From positions 1 through 64,000 of the forward strand of contig NZ_JACESB010000012.1 of assembly GCF_013912005.1 (NCBI RefSeq): DNA of 64,000 nt. The letters run 5' to 3'. Below, one piece after another: positions 15,655 through 24,074 of this stretch (position 1 is its first letter; each line of letters begins with the position of its first letter). Both the position numbers and the translations under genes were made by a program. The notes beneath the pieces are model-generated. The model worked only from the letters and a program-made list of their open reading frames with translations, did not search any database and was not told where the DNA came from. Source of the DNA: Brevundimonas sp. GTDB lineage: Bacteria; Pseudomonadota; Alphaproteobacteria; Caulobacterales; Caulobacteraceae.

Positions 15655-16070
15655 TGAAGCGTCTGGTGATCGCCTTGGCGGCCCTGCTTGCCGCCGCCTG
15701 CCAGCCGATGCCGGGAACGCCCGGCGCCCCCGGGCAGGAGGCGCCGGCGGTCGACGAGATCGACACCACCGACGTTCCGCCGGCCGTGCGCGTGCCGGAG
15801 CGGACGGAGGCCTCGGACTGCGAGGCGCGCGGCGGGCGGATGACGCCGCAGGGCCGCATGCAGACGCTGCAGTGCGTGGTGAGCTACGCCGACGCCGGCA
15901 AACGCTGCACCGACGGCGACGACTGCCAGGGCGACTGCCGGGTGGAGGACGCCCCCTTCCCGGCGGCCGGCGCTTCGGCCGTGGGCCGGTGCCAGGCCGA
16001 CAGCGGCCGCTTCGGCTGCTACGCCACGGTCGAGAACGGACGGGCGCAAGCCGCGCTCTGCGTCGACTGA
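15654..16070 (+). CDS. Cysteine-rich lipoprotein, unknown function
   Basis: The 138-residue protein has a short signal peptide ending LAAAC, giving a lipidated Cys16. The mature part begins with a Pro-rich linker and then holds about eight further cysteines, probably disulphide-bonded in the periplasm (SDCEARGG, TLQCVV, KRCTDGDDCQGDCR, GRCQADSGRFGCY). I do not recognise a characterised family. Its ATG overlaps the TGA of hmgA (TGATG), so the two are translationally coupled, although no functional link to homogentisate breakdown is evident. A strong terminator follows. Confidence 0.75.
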   Translation: MKRLVIALAALLAAACQPMPGTPGAPGQEAPAVDEIDTTDVPPAVRVPERTEASDCEARGGRMTPQGRMQTLQCVVSYADAGKRCTDGDDCQGDCRVEDAPFPAAGASAVGRCQADSGRFGCYATVENGRAQAALCVD

Positions 16071-16098
16071 CCGCCACGCGCAGGGACGTCCAGAAGAA

Positions 16099-16129
16099 AA
16101 GGCCCCCGTCGCGTCGCGACGGGGGCCTT
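16099..16129. terminator. Bidirectional rho-independent terminator
   Basis: AAGGCCCCCGTCGCG and its exact complement CGCGACGGGGGCCTT pair around a single T, with a purine run (AAGAAAA) before and TCTTCTT after. It lies between two convergent genes and serves both. Confidence 0.9.
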
Positions 16130-16149
16130 CTTCTTGCGCTGGCGCGAGA

Positions 16150-16419
16150 TTACTGCGCCGGCTGACCCGGGTTGGTCTCGCTCGGCGAGGTGTTCGGGGT
16201 GTTCTCGGTGGTCATGCCGCCGTCGGCGTTGCCCGCCTGCTGCTCGATCATGTCGGCCTTCTCGTTCAGCATGGTCTCTTCCGCCTCGTTCGGCGTGGCG
16301 GCGGCCTGGGACTCCAGGGCGTCGGCCTGCTGCTCGGCCTTCTCGTCCGCCGGGCTGTTGCAGGCGGCGAGGCCGGCGACGGCGAACAGGGCGGCGGCGG
16401 CGATGGTGAACTTACGCAT
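16150..16419 (-). CDS. Small lipoprotein
   Basis: The 89-residue product has a signal peptide ending in GLAAC with Cys20 as lipid site. The following helix-prone region is rich in Glu, Ala and Gln (DEKAEQQADALESQ and similar), and the tail is rich in Thr, Asn and Pro. It probably forms a short coiled helix anchored to a membrane. It resembles the small lipoprotein at 10307 in size and composition but not in detailed sequence. It faces the cysteine-rich lipoprotein gene across a bidirectional terminator. No function is known. Confidence 0.75.
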   Translation of the reverse strand: MRKFTIAAAALFAVAGLAACNSPADEKAEQQADALESQAAATPNEAEETMLNEKADMIEQQAGNADGGMTTENTPNTSPSETNPGQPAQ

Positions 16420-16518
16420 TGGGAACAGTCCCTCCGATGGTTTGGGACTGCTGAAACGCCACGCTTCCGGAAAGGTTCACGCGGGCGTGATCGAAATGTC
16501 AGGCCGCCGACATGGCGG

Positions 16519-17496
16519 TCAGCCGGCGTTGGCGAAGGCCACCCGCGCCGCCCCGAGCAGGGCGGCGTGCTTGTGCAGGATCACGCGGGTGGGAATGGCC
16601 TTCATGTAGTCGGTGAAGCGGCCCTTGCGCTCGAACCGTTCGCGGAAGGGACTGGCCTGCAGAAAGGGCAGGATGCGGGGCGCGATGCCGCCGGCGATGT
16701 AGACGCCGCCCCGGGCGCCGGTGGTCAGGGCGATGTCGCCGGCCACCGCGCCGAGGATGGCGCAGAAGCGGGCGAGGGTGGCGCCGCAGGGGCTGCGCGG
16801 ATCCGCCAGCGCCTCGGCCGTGATCTGGGCCGGGTCGTCGATGTGGGTCTCGCGACCGTCGATCTCGGCCAGGGCGCGGTGCATGTTGAGCAGGCCCGGG
16901 CCGCAGATCAGCCGTTCGATCGAGACGCGGTCGTAGCGGCGGCGCAGGATGCGCAGGATCTCGTCCTCGACCGGATCGCCGGGCGCGAAGCAGGCGTGGC
17001 CGCCTTCCGACGGCATGGCCATCTCGCCGCCGCGGCCGTCGCGGATGAGGGCCGAGACGCCGAAGCCGGTGCCCGGCCCGAGCACGGCGATGGCGCTGTC
17101 GGGGTCGCCCGCCTCGGGACCGCCGAGCGAGGCGAGCTGGTCGGCCGGCACGACGGGCGCGCCCCAGGCCAGGGCCTCGAAGTCGTTGATCAGGCGGGCG
17201 GGACGCAGACCGAGGGTCTCGAGCTGGGCTTCCGAGAGGCGCCAGTGCGAATTGGTCAGGTCGATCTCGCCGTCCGTCACCGGTCCCGCCACGGCGATGA
17301 CGCCGGCGGTGGGTCGGGCCTCGCAGCCGTCGATGAAGGCCTGCACCGCGCCGAGGAAGGTCGGATGGTCCGCGCCCTTGAAGCTCTCGTGGTGCTCGAG
17401 CACCGGCTTGCCGTTGATCATGTGGGCGATGGCGAAGCGGGCGTTGGTGCCGCCCACGTCGCCGACCAGAAGCGTCTTGTCCCAGGCCACGGTCAC
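16519..17496 (-). CDS. glk: Glucokinase
   Basis: The 325-residue enzyme begins with the ATP phosphate-binding loop [13 protein letters not shown] (residues 11-23) and has the substrate motif [15 protein letters not shown] and the catalytic base Asp105 in [10 protein letters not shown], as in the Escherichia coli type glucokinase. It phosphorylates glucose to glucose 6-phosphate in the cytoplasm. It is the last gene of a leftward operon zwf-pgl-edd-glk and starts (GTG) 16 bases after edd. It supplies the substrate for the first enzyme of that operon. Glucose released by the maltose/starch locus at the right end of the window would enter here. Confidence 0.95.
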   Translation of the reverse strand: MTVAWDKTLLVGDVGGTNARFAIAHMINGKPVLEHHESFKGADHPTFLGAVQAFIDGCEARPTAGVIAVAGPVTDGEIDLTNSHWRLSEAQLETLGLRPARLINDFEALAWGAPVVPADQLASLGGPEAGDPDSAIAVLGPGTGFGVSALIRDGRGGEMAMPSEGGHACFAPGDPVEDEILRILRRRYDRVSIERLICGPGLLNMHRALAEIDGRETHIDDPAQITAEALADPRSPCGATLARFCAILGAVAGDIALTTGARGGVYIAGGIAPRILPFLQASPFRERFERKGRFTDYMKAIPTRVILHKHAALLGAARVAFANAG

Positions 17497-17512
17497 TGCT
17501 TTCCCCCCTGCA

Positions 17513-19405
17513 TCAGGCGTCCACCGCCCGGTCGACGATGTTCGGATCCGGCGGCCCGTCGGCGTGGCCGTTCGGCGCCGGCGGTCCGGCGAAGCAGACC
17601 GAGGCGCCTTCCTCGGCCGTGCCCGCCGCCTGGCGGAAGGACGCGAACAGCTCGCGCCCGAAGCCCCAGGCCGAGCCGCTGGCGTGGGCCTCGGTGCGCT
17701 GCGCCGCCGGGCGGGCGCGCAGGTCGCCGACGCCGACCGTGGTCAGGACGCCGGCCTCGGCGTCGAGCCGGATGACGTCGCCGTCGCGCACATGGGCCAG
17801 CGGTCCGCCGGCGAGCGCCTCAGGGCTGACGTGGATGGCGGCCGGCGTCTTGCCCGAGGCGCCGGACATGCGGCCGTCGGTGACGAAGGCGACCTTGAAG
17901 CCGCGGTCCTGCAGCACGCCCAGCGCCGGCGACAGGCTGTGCAGCTCGGGCATGCCGTTGGCCTTCGGGCCCTGGAAGCGCAGCACCACGACGACGTCGC
18001 GGTCCAGCCGGCCGTCCCTGAAGGCCTGCAGCGCTTCTTCCTGGGTCTCGAACACGGCGGCGGGGGCCTCGATGATGCGGTGCTCCGGTTTGACGGCCGA
18101 GACCTTGATCACCGCCCGCCCGAGGTCGCCCTGCACCAGGCGCAGGCCGCCGTCCTTCTGGAACGGGTCCGAGGCGGGACGGAGGATGTCGGTGTCGAGG
18201 CTTTCCGCCACCCCGTCGCGCCAGACCAGCTCGCCGTCGATCAGCGAGGGCTCCTGGAAATAGTGGTGGATGCCGCGGCCCATGATGGTCTCGACGTCGG
18301 CGTGGATGTGGCCGTTCTCCGCCAGCTCGCGGGCGACGAAGGCGACGCCGCCGGCGGCCTGGAAGGCGTTCACGTCGGCCGAGCCGTTGGGATAGACGCG
18401 GGCCAGCAGCGGCGTGACCGAGCTGAGCTGGTCCATGTCGGTCCAGTCGATGAGGATGCCGCCGGCGCGCGCCATGGCCACCAGGTGGATGGCGTGGTTG
18501 GTCGAGCCGCCGGTGGCCAGCAGGGCCACGATCATGTTGACCACCGACTTCTCGTCGATGACGTCGGCCATGCGGCCGCGGCCCTCGCGGGCCAGGATCA
18601 CCGCCTGCTTCGCGGCGGCGGCGGTGAGGGCGTCGCGCAGCCCGGTCTCGGGATGGACGAATGCCGTGGACGGCATGTGCAGACCGGCCAGCTCCATCAT
18701 CATCTGGTTGGAGTTGGCCGTGCCGTAGAAGGTGCAGGTGCCGGGCGAGTGGTAGGAGCCGACCTCGCTCTGCAGCAGGGTGTGGCGGTCGACCTTACCC
18801 TGGGCGTAGAGGGCGCGGACCCGGGCCTTCTCGGCGTTGGGGATGCCCGAGGGCATGGGCCCGGCCGGGGCGAAGACCACCGGCAGGTGGCCGAAGGCCA
18901 GCGACCCCATGAACAGGCCGGGCACGATCTTGTCGCAGACGCCGAGGCAGATGGCGGCGTCGAAGGCGTCGTGGCTCAGGGCCACGCCGGTCGACATGGC
19001 GATGACGTCGCGGCTGAACAGCGACAGCTCCATTCCGGGGCGGCCCTGGGTGACGCCGTCGCACATGGCCGGGGTCGCGCCGGCGACCTGGGCGGTCGCG
19101 CCCATCTCGCGCGCCGCCTCGCGGATGATCGGCGGGAAGCGCTCGAACGGGACGTGGGCCGACAGCATGTCGTTGTAGGCGGTGACGATGCCGACGTTGG
19201 GCTGGGTCCCGGACATGACGGTCAGCTTGTCGACCACCGGCTGACCGGCGAAGGCGTGGGCCCAGTTGGCGCAGCTGAGCTTGGCCCGGCCGGGCCTGTC
19301 GGAACCGGCGGCGTCCATGCGGCGCAGGTAGTCGGCGCGGGTCGCGCGGCTGCGCTCGACGATCCGGGCGGTGACCTCGGCGACGACGGGATTGAGCGGC
19401 TTCAT
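17513..19405 (-). CDS. edd: 6-phosphogluconate dehydratase
   Basis: The 630-residue enzyme belongs to the IlvD/Edd iron-sulphur dehydratases. It shows [39 protein letters not shown], the cluster-binding region around [11 protein letters not shown] and [18 protein letters not shown], and the late [17 protein letters not shown]. It dehydrates 6-phosphogluconate to 2-keto-3-deoxy-6-phosphogluconate, the key Entner-Doudoroff step. The ATG at 19405 is preferred to one 6 codons upstream because it overlaps the stop of pgl as ATGA, giving translational coupling. The aldolase for its product is encoded at 9474-10145. Confidence 0.96.
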   Translation of the reverse strand: MKPLNPVVAEVTARIVERSRATRADYLRRMDAAGSDRPGRAKLSCANWAHAFAGQPVVDKLTVMSGTQPNVGIVTAYNDMLSAHVPFERFPPIIREAAREMGATAQVAGATPAMCDGVTQGRPGMELSLFSRDVIAMSTGVALSHDAFDAAICLGVCDKIVPGLFMGSLAFGHLPVVFAPAGPMPSGIPNAEKARVRALYAQGKVDRHTLLQSEVGSYHSPGTCTFYGTANSNQMMMELAGLHMPSTAFVHPETGLRDALTAAAAKQAVILAREGRGRMADVIDEKSVVNMIVALLATGGSTNHAIHLVAMARAGGILIDWTDMDQLSSVTPLLARVYPNGSADVNAFQAAGGVAFVARELAENGHIHADVETIMGRGIHHYFQEPSLIDGELVWRDGVAESLDTDILRPASDPFQKDGGLRLVQGDLGRAVIKVSAVKPEHRIIEAPAAVFETQEEALQAFRDGRLDRDVVVVLRFQGPKANGMPELHSLSPALGVLQDRGFKVAFVTDGRMSGASGKTPAAIHVSPEALAGGPLAHVRDGDVIRLDAEAGVLTTVGVGDLRARPAAQRTEAHASGSAWGFGRELFASFRQAAGTAEEGASVCFAGPPAPNGHADGPPDPNIVDRAVDA

Positions 19406-20115
19406 CGGGCGGTCTCCGTCCACAGGACCTCGATGTCTCCGCCGCGCGCGGCGACCAGGGCGGCGATCGGCGAGACCGAGGGATCGCCGCCGACCTCGCG
19501 CTCGAAGACCTCCCGCTTGGTCGCGCCGGTGAGGGCCAGGATCACGCGCCGGGCCTGGGCCAGCCAGGGCAGGTTCAAGCTGAGACGGTCCTCGCGCGGC
19601 GCCGAGGTCGAGCGGCTCCGGTGCACGGCGAGGACGAGGGGCGGGTTGGCGGGCGCGAGCAACTGCTTCAGCGCGGGATTGTCGGGGAACATGGAGCAGA
19701 TATGGCCATCCTCCCCCATGCCGAGAAGGACTGCGTCCAGAGGCCGCCCGACGGCGCGCAGGGCGTGGGCGGCGAGCAGGCCGGCGCGGTCGACGGTGAC
19801 CTGTTCGCTGTACAGCGGCACGAAGCGGGCGGCGGCGGCGGGCCCCGTCAGCAGGGTCTGCTTCAGCAGGCGGGCGTTGGACTTGTCCGAGGTCTCCGGG
19901 ACGTAGCGCTCGTCGACGAGGGTGACCGCGACGCGCGACCAGTCGAGGGGGCGCGGGGCGAGGGTGCGGTAGATCGGCTCCGGCGTGGAGCCGCCGGCGC
20001 CGGCGAGGAAGGCGGCGCCGTCCGCCGCGAGGGCGGCCGACAGGGCGTCGGCGAGGCGGTCGGCGCAGGCCACGGCCCAGGCGCCGGCGTCGGAGAAGGC
20101 GCGGACCTCAGCCAT
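19402..20115 (-). CDS. pgl: 6-phosphogluconolactonase
   Basis: The 237-residue protein has the SOL/DevB-type lactonase signatures [28 protein letters not shown] with [11 protein letters not shown], and [16 protein letters not shown]. It hydrolyses 6-phosphogluconolactone, the product of zwf, to 6-phosphogluconate. The ATG at 20115 lies just inside the end of zwf, an 8-base overlap, and its own stop overlaps edd, so all three are translationally coupled. An ATG 25 codons upstream exists, but the extra residues are Pro/Ala-rich and unlike the family. Confidence 0.93.
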   Translation of the reverse strand: MAEVRAFSDAGAWAVACADRLADALSAALAADGAAFLAGAGGSTPEPIYRTLAPRPLDWSRVAVTLVDERYVPETSDKSNARLLKQTLLTGPAAAARFVPLYSEQVTVDRAGLLAAHALRAVGRPLDAVLLGMGEDGHICSMFPDNPALKQLLAPANPPLVLAVHRSRSTSAPREDRLSLNLPWLAQARRVILALTGATKREVFEREVGGDPSVSPIAALVAARGGDIEVLWTETAR

Positions 20116-21568
20116 GACCGGTGTTCCATTCGCGGCCGCTGCGGGCCAGCAGGGCGGTGGCGGCTTCGGGCCCCCAGGTTCCGGCTGCATACTCCTGCGG
20201 TCTCACCCGGCGCCGGGCCCAGGCCTCCGACACCTCGTCGACCCACTTCCACGCCTGCTCGGCCTCGTCGCGGCGCACAAACAGGGTCGAGTCCCCGGAC
20301 AGGGCGTCCAGCAGCAGGCGCTCGTAGGCGATGCGGCGGCGCGGCGGCCGGTCGTCCCGGTCGTTCTGCCCCCAGGAGAGCGACATGCGGATCGGCTGCA
20401 GCTGCATGCGCTGCTCGAGGCCGGGCCGCTTGTTCATCACCGACAGGGAGATGTCCTCCTCGGGCTGCAGCTCGATGACCATGCGGTTCGCCGCCAGGGT
20501 TCCGCGGTCCCCGTGATCGAAGATCGAGTGGGGCACCGGCTTGAACTGGATGACGATCTCGGTCCGCTTCTCCGGCAGGCGCTTGCCGGTGCGCATGAAG
20601 AAGGGCACGCCGGCCCAGCGCCAGTTGTCGATGTCGGCGCGGATGGCGACGAAGGTCTCGGTGTCCGAATCCTGCCCGCGCTCCTCGTCGTAGCCCTTCA
20701 CCGCCTCGCCATCGACGGCTCCGGCCACATACTGGCCGCGCACGGTGACGCGTTCGGCGTCGTCCGGGGTGATCGGGCGGAGGGAGCGGAGGACCTTCAC
20801 CTTCTCGTTGCGCACCGAGTCCGGGTCGAGGTCGGCCGGCGGCTCCATGGCCACCAGGCAGAGCAGCTGCAGCATGTGGTTCTGCAGCATGTCGCGCAGC
20901 GCGCCGTACTCGTCGTAGTACGGCCAGCGGTCGCCGACGCCGACGGTCTCGCCCACGGTGATCTGCACGTGGTCGATCGACAGGTTGTTCCACAGCGGCT
21001 CGAACACGGTGTTGCCGAAGCGGAGGGCGATCAGGTTCTGGACCGTCTCCTTGCCGAGGTAGTGGTCGATGCGGAAGACCTGGTTTTCGCTGAAGGCGTG
21101 GGCCACGGCGTCGTCGATCTGGCGGAAGGTCTCGAGATCGCGGCCGACCGGCTTCTCCAGCACCACCCGGTCGTCCGGTCCTGCCAGGCCCGCCGTCTTC
21201 AGGGCGGTGACGATGCGGCCGTAGAGCGAGGGGGAAACGGCGAGGAAGGAGGTGGTGGGCCCGTCGCCGACCCGCTCCCGGAGCGGCTTCAGGCTCTCCG
21301 GGTCGGTGGCGTCGACGGCGAGGTAGTCGAGGCGGCCGGCCAGCCGCTCCCAGGCCGCGTCGGACCAGGCCTCGTCGGCGCGGGCCTTGCCCTCTACCGC
21401 GGCGCGCACCTTGTCGAGGTATTCGTCGCGGCTCTCCTCCGAGCGCGCGGCGCCGATGATCTTCAGCGCGTCGGGCAGCAGGCCGTCGTGCTCGAGGAAG
21501 TAGAGCGAGGGCAGCAGCATCCGCATGGCGAGGTCGCCGCCGCCGCCGAACAGCACAAGGGCCGCCAT
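20108..21568 (-). CDS. zwf: Glucose-6-phosphate 1-dehydrogenase
   Basis: The 486-residue enzyme has the dinucleotide loop GGGGDLAMRMLLPSL (residues 8-22), VVLEKPVGRDLETF, and the active-site signature RIDHYLGKE at residues 166-174. It also has FMRTGKRLPEKRTEI-type sequence in the C-terminal domain. It oxidises glucose 6-phosphate to the lactone with NADP or NAD, feeding the Entner-Doudoroff pathway. The loop reads GGGGDLA where most relatives have GASGDLA, a mild variation. It is the first gene of the zwf-pgl-edd-glk operon. The promoter must lie in the 183 bases before it, which hold two hairpins. Confidence 0.97.
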   Translation of the reverse strand: MAALVLFGGGGDLAMRMLLPSLYFLEHDGLLPDALKIIGAARSEESRDEYLDKVRAAVEGKARADEAWSDAAWERLAGRLDYLAVDATDPESLKPLRERVGDGPTTSFLAVSPSLYGRIVTALKTAGLAGPDDRVVLEKPVGRDLETFRQIDDAVAHAFSENQVFRIDHYLGKETVQNLIALRFGNTVFEPLWNNLSIDHVQITVGETVGVGDRWPYYDEYGALRDMLQNHMLQLLCLVAMEPPADLDPDSVRNEKVKVLRSLRPITPDDAERVTVRGQYVAGAVDGEAVKGYDEERGQDSDTETFVAIRADIDNWRWAGVPFFMRTGKRLPEKRTEIVIQFKPVPHSIFDHGDRGTLAANRMVIELQPEEDISLSVMNKRPGLEQRMQLQPIRMSLSWGQNDRDDRPPRRRIAYERLLLDALSGDSTLFVRRDEAEQAWKWVDEVSEAWARRRVRPQEYAAGTWGPEAATALLARSGREWNTGHG

Positions 21569-21624
21569 CCCCGCTCCTTCGCTCGTTGAACCCGTCTCCG
21601 AGAAGGGTCTTTGGCCGCTTCCGG

Positions 21625-21693
21625 AGGCGGAGCCAACCGATACGGCTCCGCCTGAAACACCATGTGACGGCCGGGCCGGAGCCGGGCCGTCAC
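21625..21693. promoter_or_regulatory. Two hairpins upstream of zwf
   Basis: AGGCGGAGCC at 21625-21634 pairs with GGCTCCGCCT at 21644-21653. GTGACGGCC at 21664-21672 pairs with GGCCGTCAC at 21685-21693. They lie between a leftward secreted-protein gene and zwf, so one may be a terminator and the other a leader element. No pyrimidine run makes this certain. Confidence 0.45.
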
Positions 21694-21751
21694 ACGGAAG
21701 AATCCGCGGCGCCGCCGGGGGGTTCCCGCCGATCGCCCGAAGGTCGAAGGC

Positions 21752-22633
21752 TCAGGGGACTTCGGTGATCAGCAGGTCGGCGGAAGCGGTGCCCCCGCCG
21801 TAGGTTCCGACCCAGACGTCGTAGACGCCGGAGGACGGCTTGTCGAAGCGGACCTCGGCGTTGTTGCCGTTCCAGCCGTCGTCGTCGCAGTACCACTGGC
21901 CGTCCGGGCCGTTGATGACGAGGGTGGTGTCGGAGGACGCCTCGGTGCGGAACACCAGCGGCAGCGAGCCGCTGCTGTAGGTGACCTCGTAGTCGGGGGC
22001 GACGGCGATCGACCCCGCGCAGCCGGCGGAGACGTCGGAGGCGGAAATGGTCCCGCCGGCGGTCAGGCTGATGCGGCGCGGATCGGGCGTGAAGCCGCTG
22101 CTCAGCGAGATCTCGCCGAAGGTGGCGCGCAGGCTGGCGTCCGGCGCGTCGCCGTCGCCCGAGCTCGAGCCGTCGTCCTCCGAGAGCTCGGAGATGTGCA
22201 GGGTGGCCGAGGCCGTGCCGCCGCCGAAGGTGCCGACCCAGATGTCGTAGGTCCCCGAGCGGGGGCTGTTGAAAGTGACCTGCGGGTTGAGGTTCCCGTT
22301 GGAGTCGTCGTCGCAGTACCACTGGCCGTCCGGACCGTTGACCACCAGGGTCGTGTCGCTGTCAGCCTGGGCGTAGATGTAGAGCGGCAGCGAGCCGGCG
22401 GTGTAGGTGACCTCGTAGTCCGGGGCGTTGGCGACCGAACCGGAGCACGGCGAGCCGATGCGCGACGCGTCGATCGAGCCGCCCGCCGTGATGCGGACCG
22501 AATGCGGATCGGGCGTGAAGCCCGAGCTGAGCCGCACCTCGCCGTAGGTGGCGCGGGCCGACGCGTCCTGGGCGGCGACCCCCGAGGCGGACGCCAGCAA
22601 GGCCGCCAGCGCAGCCGCAATCACTTTCTTCAT
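21752..22633 (-). CDS. Secreted protein with two PPC-like beta repeats
   Basis: The 293-residue protein has a signal peptide ending GVAAQ at about residue 22. It then holds two tandem copies of a roughly 130-residue module at about residues 24-152 and 160-293. Each copy contains, in order, LSSGFTPDP, TAGG, a C-x-GS segment, APDYEVTY, SLPL, DTTLV(V/I)NGPDGQWYCDDD and YD(I/V)WVGT(F/Y)GGGTASA. This resembles the bacterial pre-peptidase C-terminal beta-sandwich fold, but no protease is attached. The acidic CDDD run suggests metal or calcium binding. The linker between modules is Ser/Gly/Asp-rich. The role is probably extracytoplasmic binding; nothing more can be said. Confidence 0.75.
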   Translation of the reverse strand: MKKVIAAALAALLASASGVAAQDASARATYGEVRLSSGFTPDPHSVRITAGGSIDASRIGSPCSGSVANAPDYEVTYTAGSLPLYIYAQADSDTTLVVNGPDGQWYCDDDSNGNLNPQVTFNSPRSGTYDIWVGTFGGGTASATLHISELSEDDGSSSGDGDAPDASLRATFGEISLSSGFTPDPRRISLTAGGTISASDVSAGCAGSIAVAPDYEVTYSSGSLPLVFRTEASSDTTLVINGPDGQWYCDDDGWNGNNAEVRFDKPSSGVYDVWVGTYGGGTASADLLITEVP

Positions 22634-22758
22634 GAACCCCGATCCCCCGGATTGAATGTGGGTGGAAAAATGGCACGCGGCGGGAGCGTCAGCAACGGCG
22701 TTCGCCAACCGCGCATCTTTGCTTGGCGGATCGGCCCGCCGCGTCCTACTTCCCGAAC

Positions 22759-23967
22759 ATGACGAAGGTTCTGATCATCGGCGCCGGGCATGCCGGCGGT
22801 ACGGCGGCCGCCCTGCTGCGGCAGTACGGGCATGCGGGTCCGATCATCCTGGCGGGCGAGGAGCCGACGCCGCCCTACCAGCGGCCGCCGCTGTCGAAGG
22901 CGTGGCTGAAGGGCGAGGCCGGGCTCGAGGACGTGCTGTTGCGGCCGGAAAGCTTCTACGCCGAGCAGGACATCGCGCTGCGCACCGGCGTAACGGCGAC
23001 GGCCATCGATCCGGCGGCGCGGACGGTGCGGTTCGCCGACGGGACCGCCGAAACCTACGAGGTGCTGATCCTGGCCACGGGATCGACGGCGCGGAAGCTC
23101 GCCCTGCAGGGCGCCGACCGGCCGGAGCTGCTGGAGCTGCGCACCCTCGCCGACGCGCAGCGGCTGAAGGCGGCCCTAGGGCCGGGCCGGCGGCTGGCGG
23201 TGGTCGGCGGCGGCTACGTCGGCCTGGAGGCCGCGGCCTCGGCGCGCGCCCTGGGCGCGGACGCTGTCGTCATCGAGCGCATGGACCGGGTGCTGGCCCG
23301 GGTCGCGTCGCCGGCGTTGTCCGACTTCTTCACCCGCTATCACCGCCAGCAGGGAGTAGAGGTCCTGACCTCGGCGGAGGTGACCGGGTTCGAGGCGGCC
23401 GGGGTGCGGCTGGCCGACGGGCGGCTGATCGAGGCGGACGCGGTGCTGGTCGGCGTCGGGGCGCTGGCTTGCGACCAGCTGGCGCGGAGCGCCGGGCTGG
23501 CGTGCGAGAACGGGGTGGTGGTCGACGAGACGGCGCGAACCTCCGATCCCCACATCCACGCCATCGGCGACATGACCTTCAGGCCCGTCCCGGCGATGGG
23601 CGGCGGCCGCCACCGGCTGGAGAGCGTGCCCAACGCCCTCGAACAGGCGAAACAGGCCGCGGCGGCGATCACCGGGCGCGCCCCGCCCGCGCCCGAGGTC
23701 CCGTGGTTCTGGTCCGACCAGTACGACCTGAAGCTTCAGATCGCCGGCCTGCCGGACGGCGCGGACCGGACGCTGGTGCGCGGCGAGGTCGGCCCGGGCG
23801 GCTTCGCCGTGTTCCATCTGGCCGGCGACCGGATCGTCTGCGTCGAGGCGGTCAATGCGGCGGCGGAGTTCATGGGCGGGCGGCAGATGATCGGCCGCCG
23901 GACCCCGGTGGACGAGCGGCGACTGGCCGATCCGGGCGTGCCGATGAAGGCGGTGGCCGCCGGCTGA
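22759..23967 (+). CDS. FAD-dependent ferredoxin reductase-like oxidoreductase
   Basis: The 402-residue protein has two dinucleotide-binding motifs: IIGAGHAGG near residue 7 for FAD and VVGGGYVGLEAAA near 150 for NAD(P)H. It also has the TSDPHIHAIGDM flavin motif and the C-terminal domain with PWFWSDQYDLKLQIAGL. This is the layout of rubredoxin/ferredoxin reductases that serve oxygenases and cytochromes P450. The start is placed at MTKVLIIG because earlier in-frame residues do not fit. It lies 107 bases upstream of the TonB siderophore receptor on the same strand, so an iron-linked role is possible, but no ferredoxin or P450 gene is adjacent. Confidence 0.88.
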   Translation: MTKVLIIGAGHAGGTAAALLRQYGHAGPIILAGEEPTPPYQRPPLSKAWLKGEAGLEDVLLRPESFYAEQDIALRTGVTATAIDPAARTVRFADGTAETYEVLILATGSTARKLALQGADRPELLELRTLADAQRLKAALGPGRRLAVVGGGYVGLEAAASARALGADAVVIERMDRVLARVASPALSDFFTRYHRQQGVEVLTSAEVTGFEAAGVRLADGRLIEADAVLVGVGALACDQLARSAGLACENGVVVDETARTSDPHIHAIGDMTFRPVPAMGGGRHRLESVPNALEQAKQAAAAITGRAPPAPEVPWFWSDQYDLKLQIAGLPDGADRTLVRGEVGPGGFAVFHLAGDRIVCVEAVNAAAEFMGGRQMIGRRTPVDERRLADPGVPMKAVAAG

Positions 23968-23988
23968 CCGGGGTTGGCTGGCAGAATT

Positions 23989-24007
23989 ATTGCGAATGCG
24001 TCGCAAT
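23989..24007. promoter_or_regulatory. Putative Fur box upstream of the siderophore receptor
   Basis: ATTGCGA at 23989-23995 and TCGCAAT at 24001-24007 form a perfect 7-bp inverted repeat around ATGCG. The shape fits alphaproteobacterial Fur-like sites and it lies 68 bases before the receptor start. Confidence 0.65.
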
Positions 24008-24036
24008 TAGGTTGCGTCTGCGGCCGAAGGTGATAA

Positions 24037-24051
24037 TGCGACCGGGTCGCA
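24037..24051. promoter_or_regulatory. Second operator-like palindrome before the siderophore receptor
   Basis: TGCGACC at 24037-24043 pairs with GGTCGCA at 24045-24051 around one base, 23 bases before the start codon. It shares the TGCGA...TCGCA core with the box at 23989, so the same regulator may bind both. Confidence 0.5.
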
Positions 24052-24074
24052 ACTAACCTTTGCCGGATTCCCCG

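Noticed and set aside
16949-19906. A 985-codon plus-strand frame opposite edd
   Set aside because: It is antisense to a clear 6-phosphogluconate dehydratase and shows no domain.
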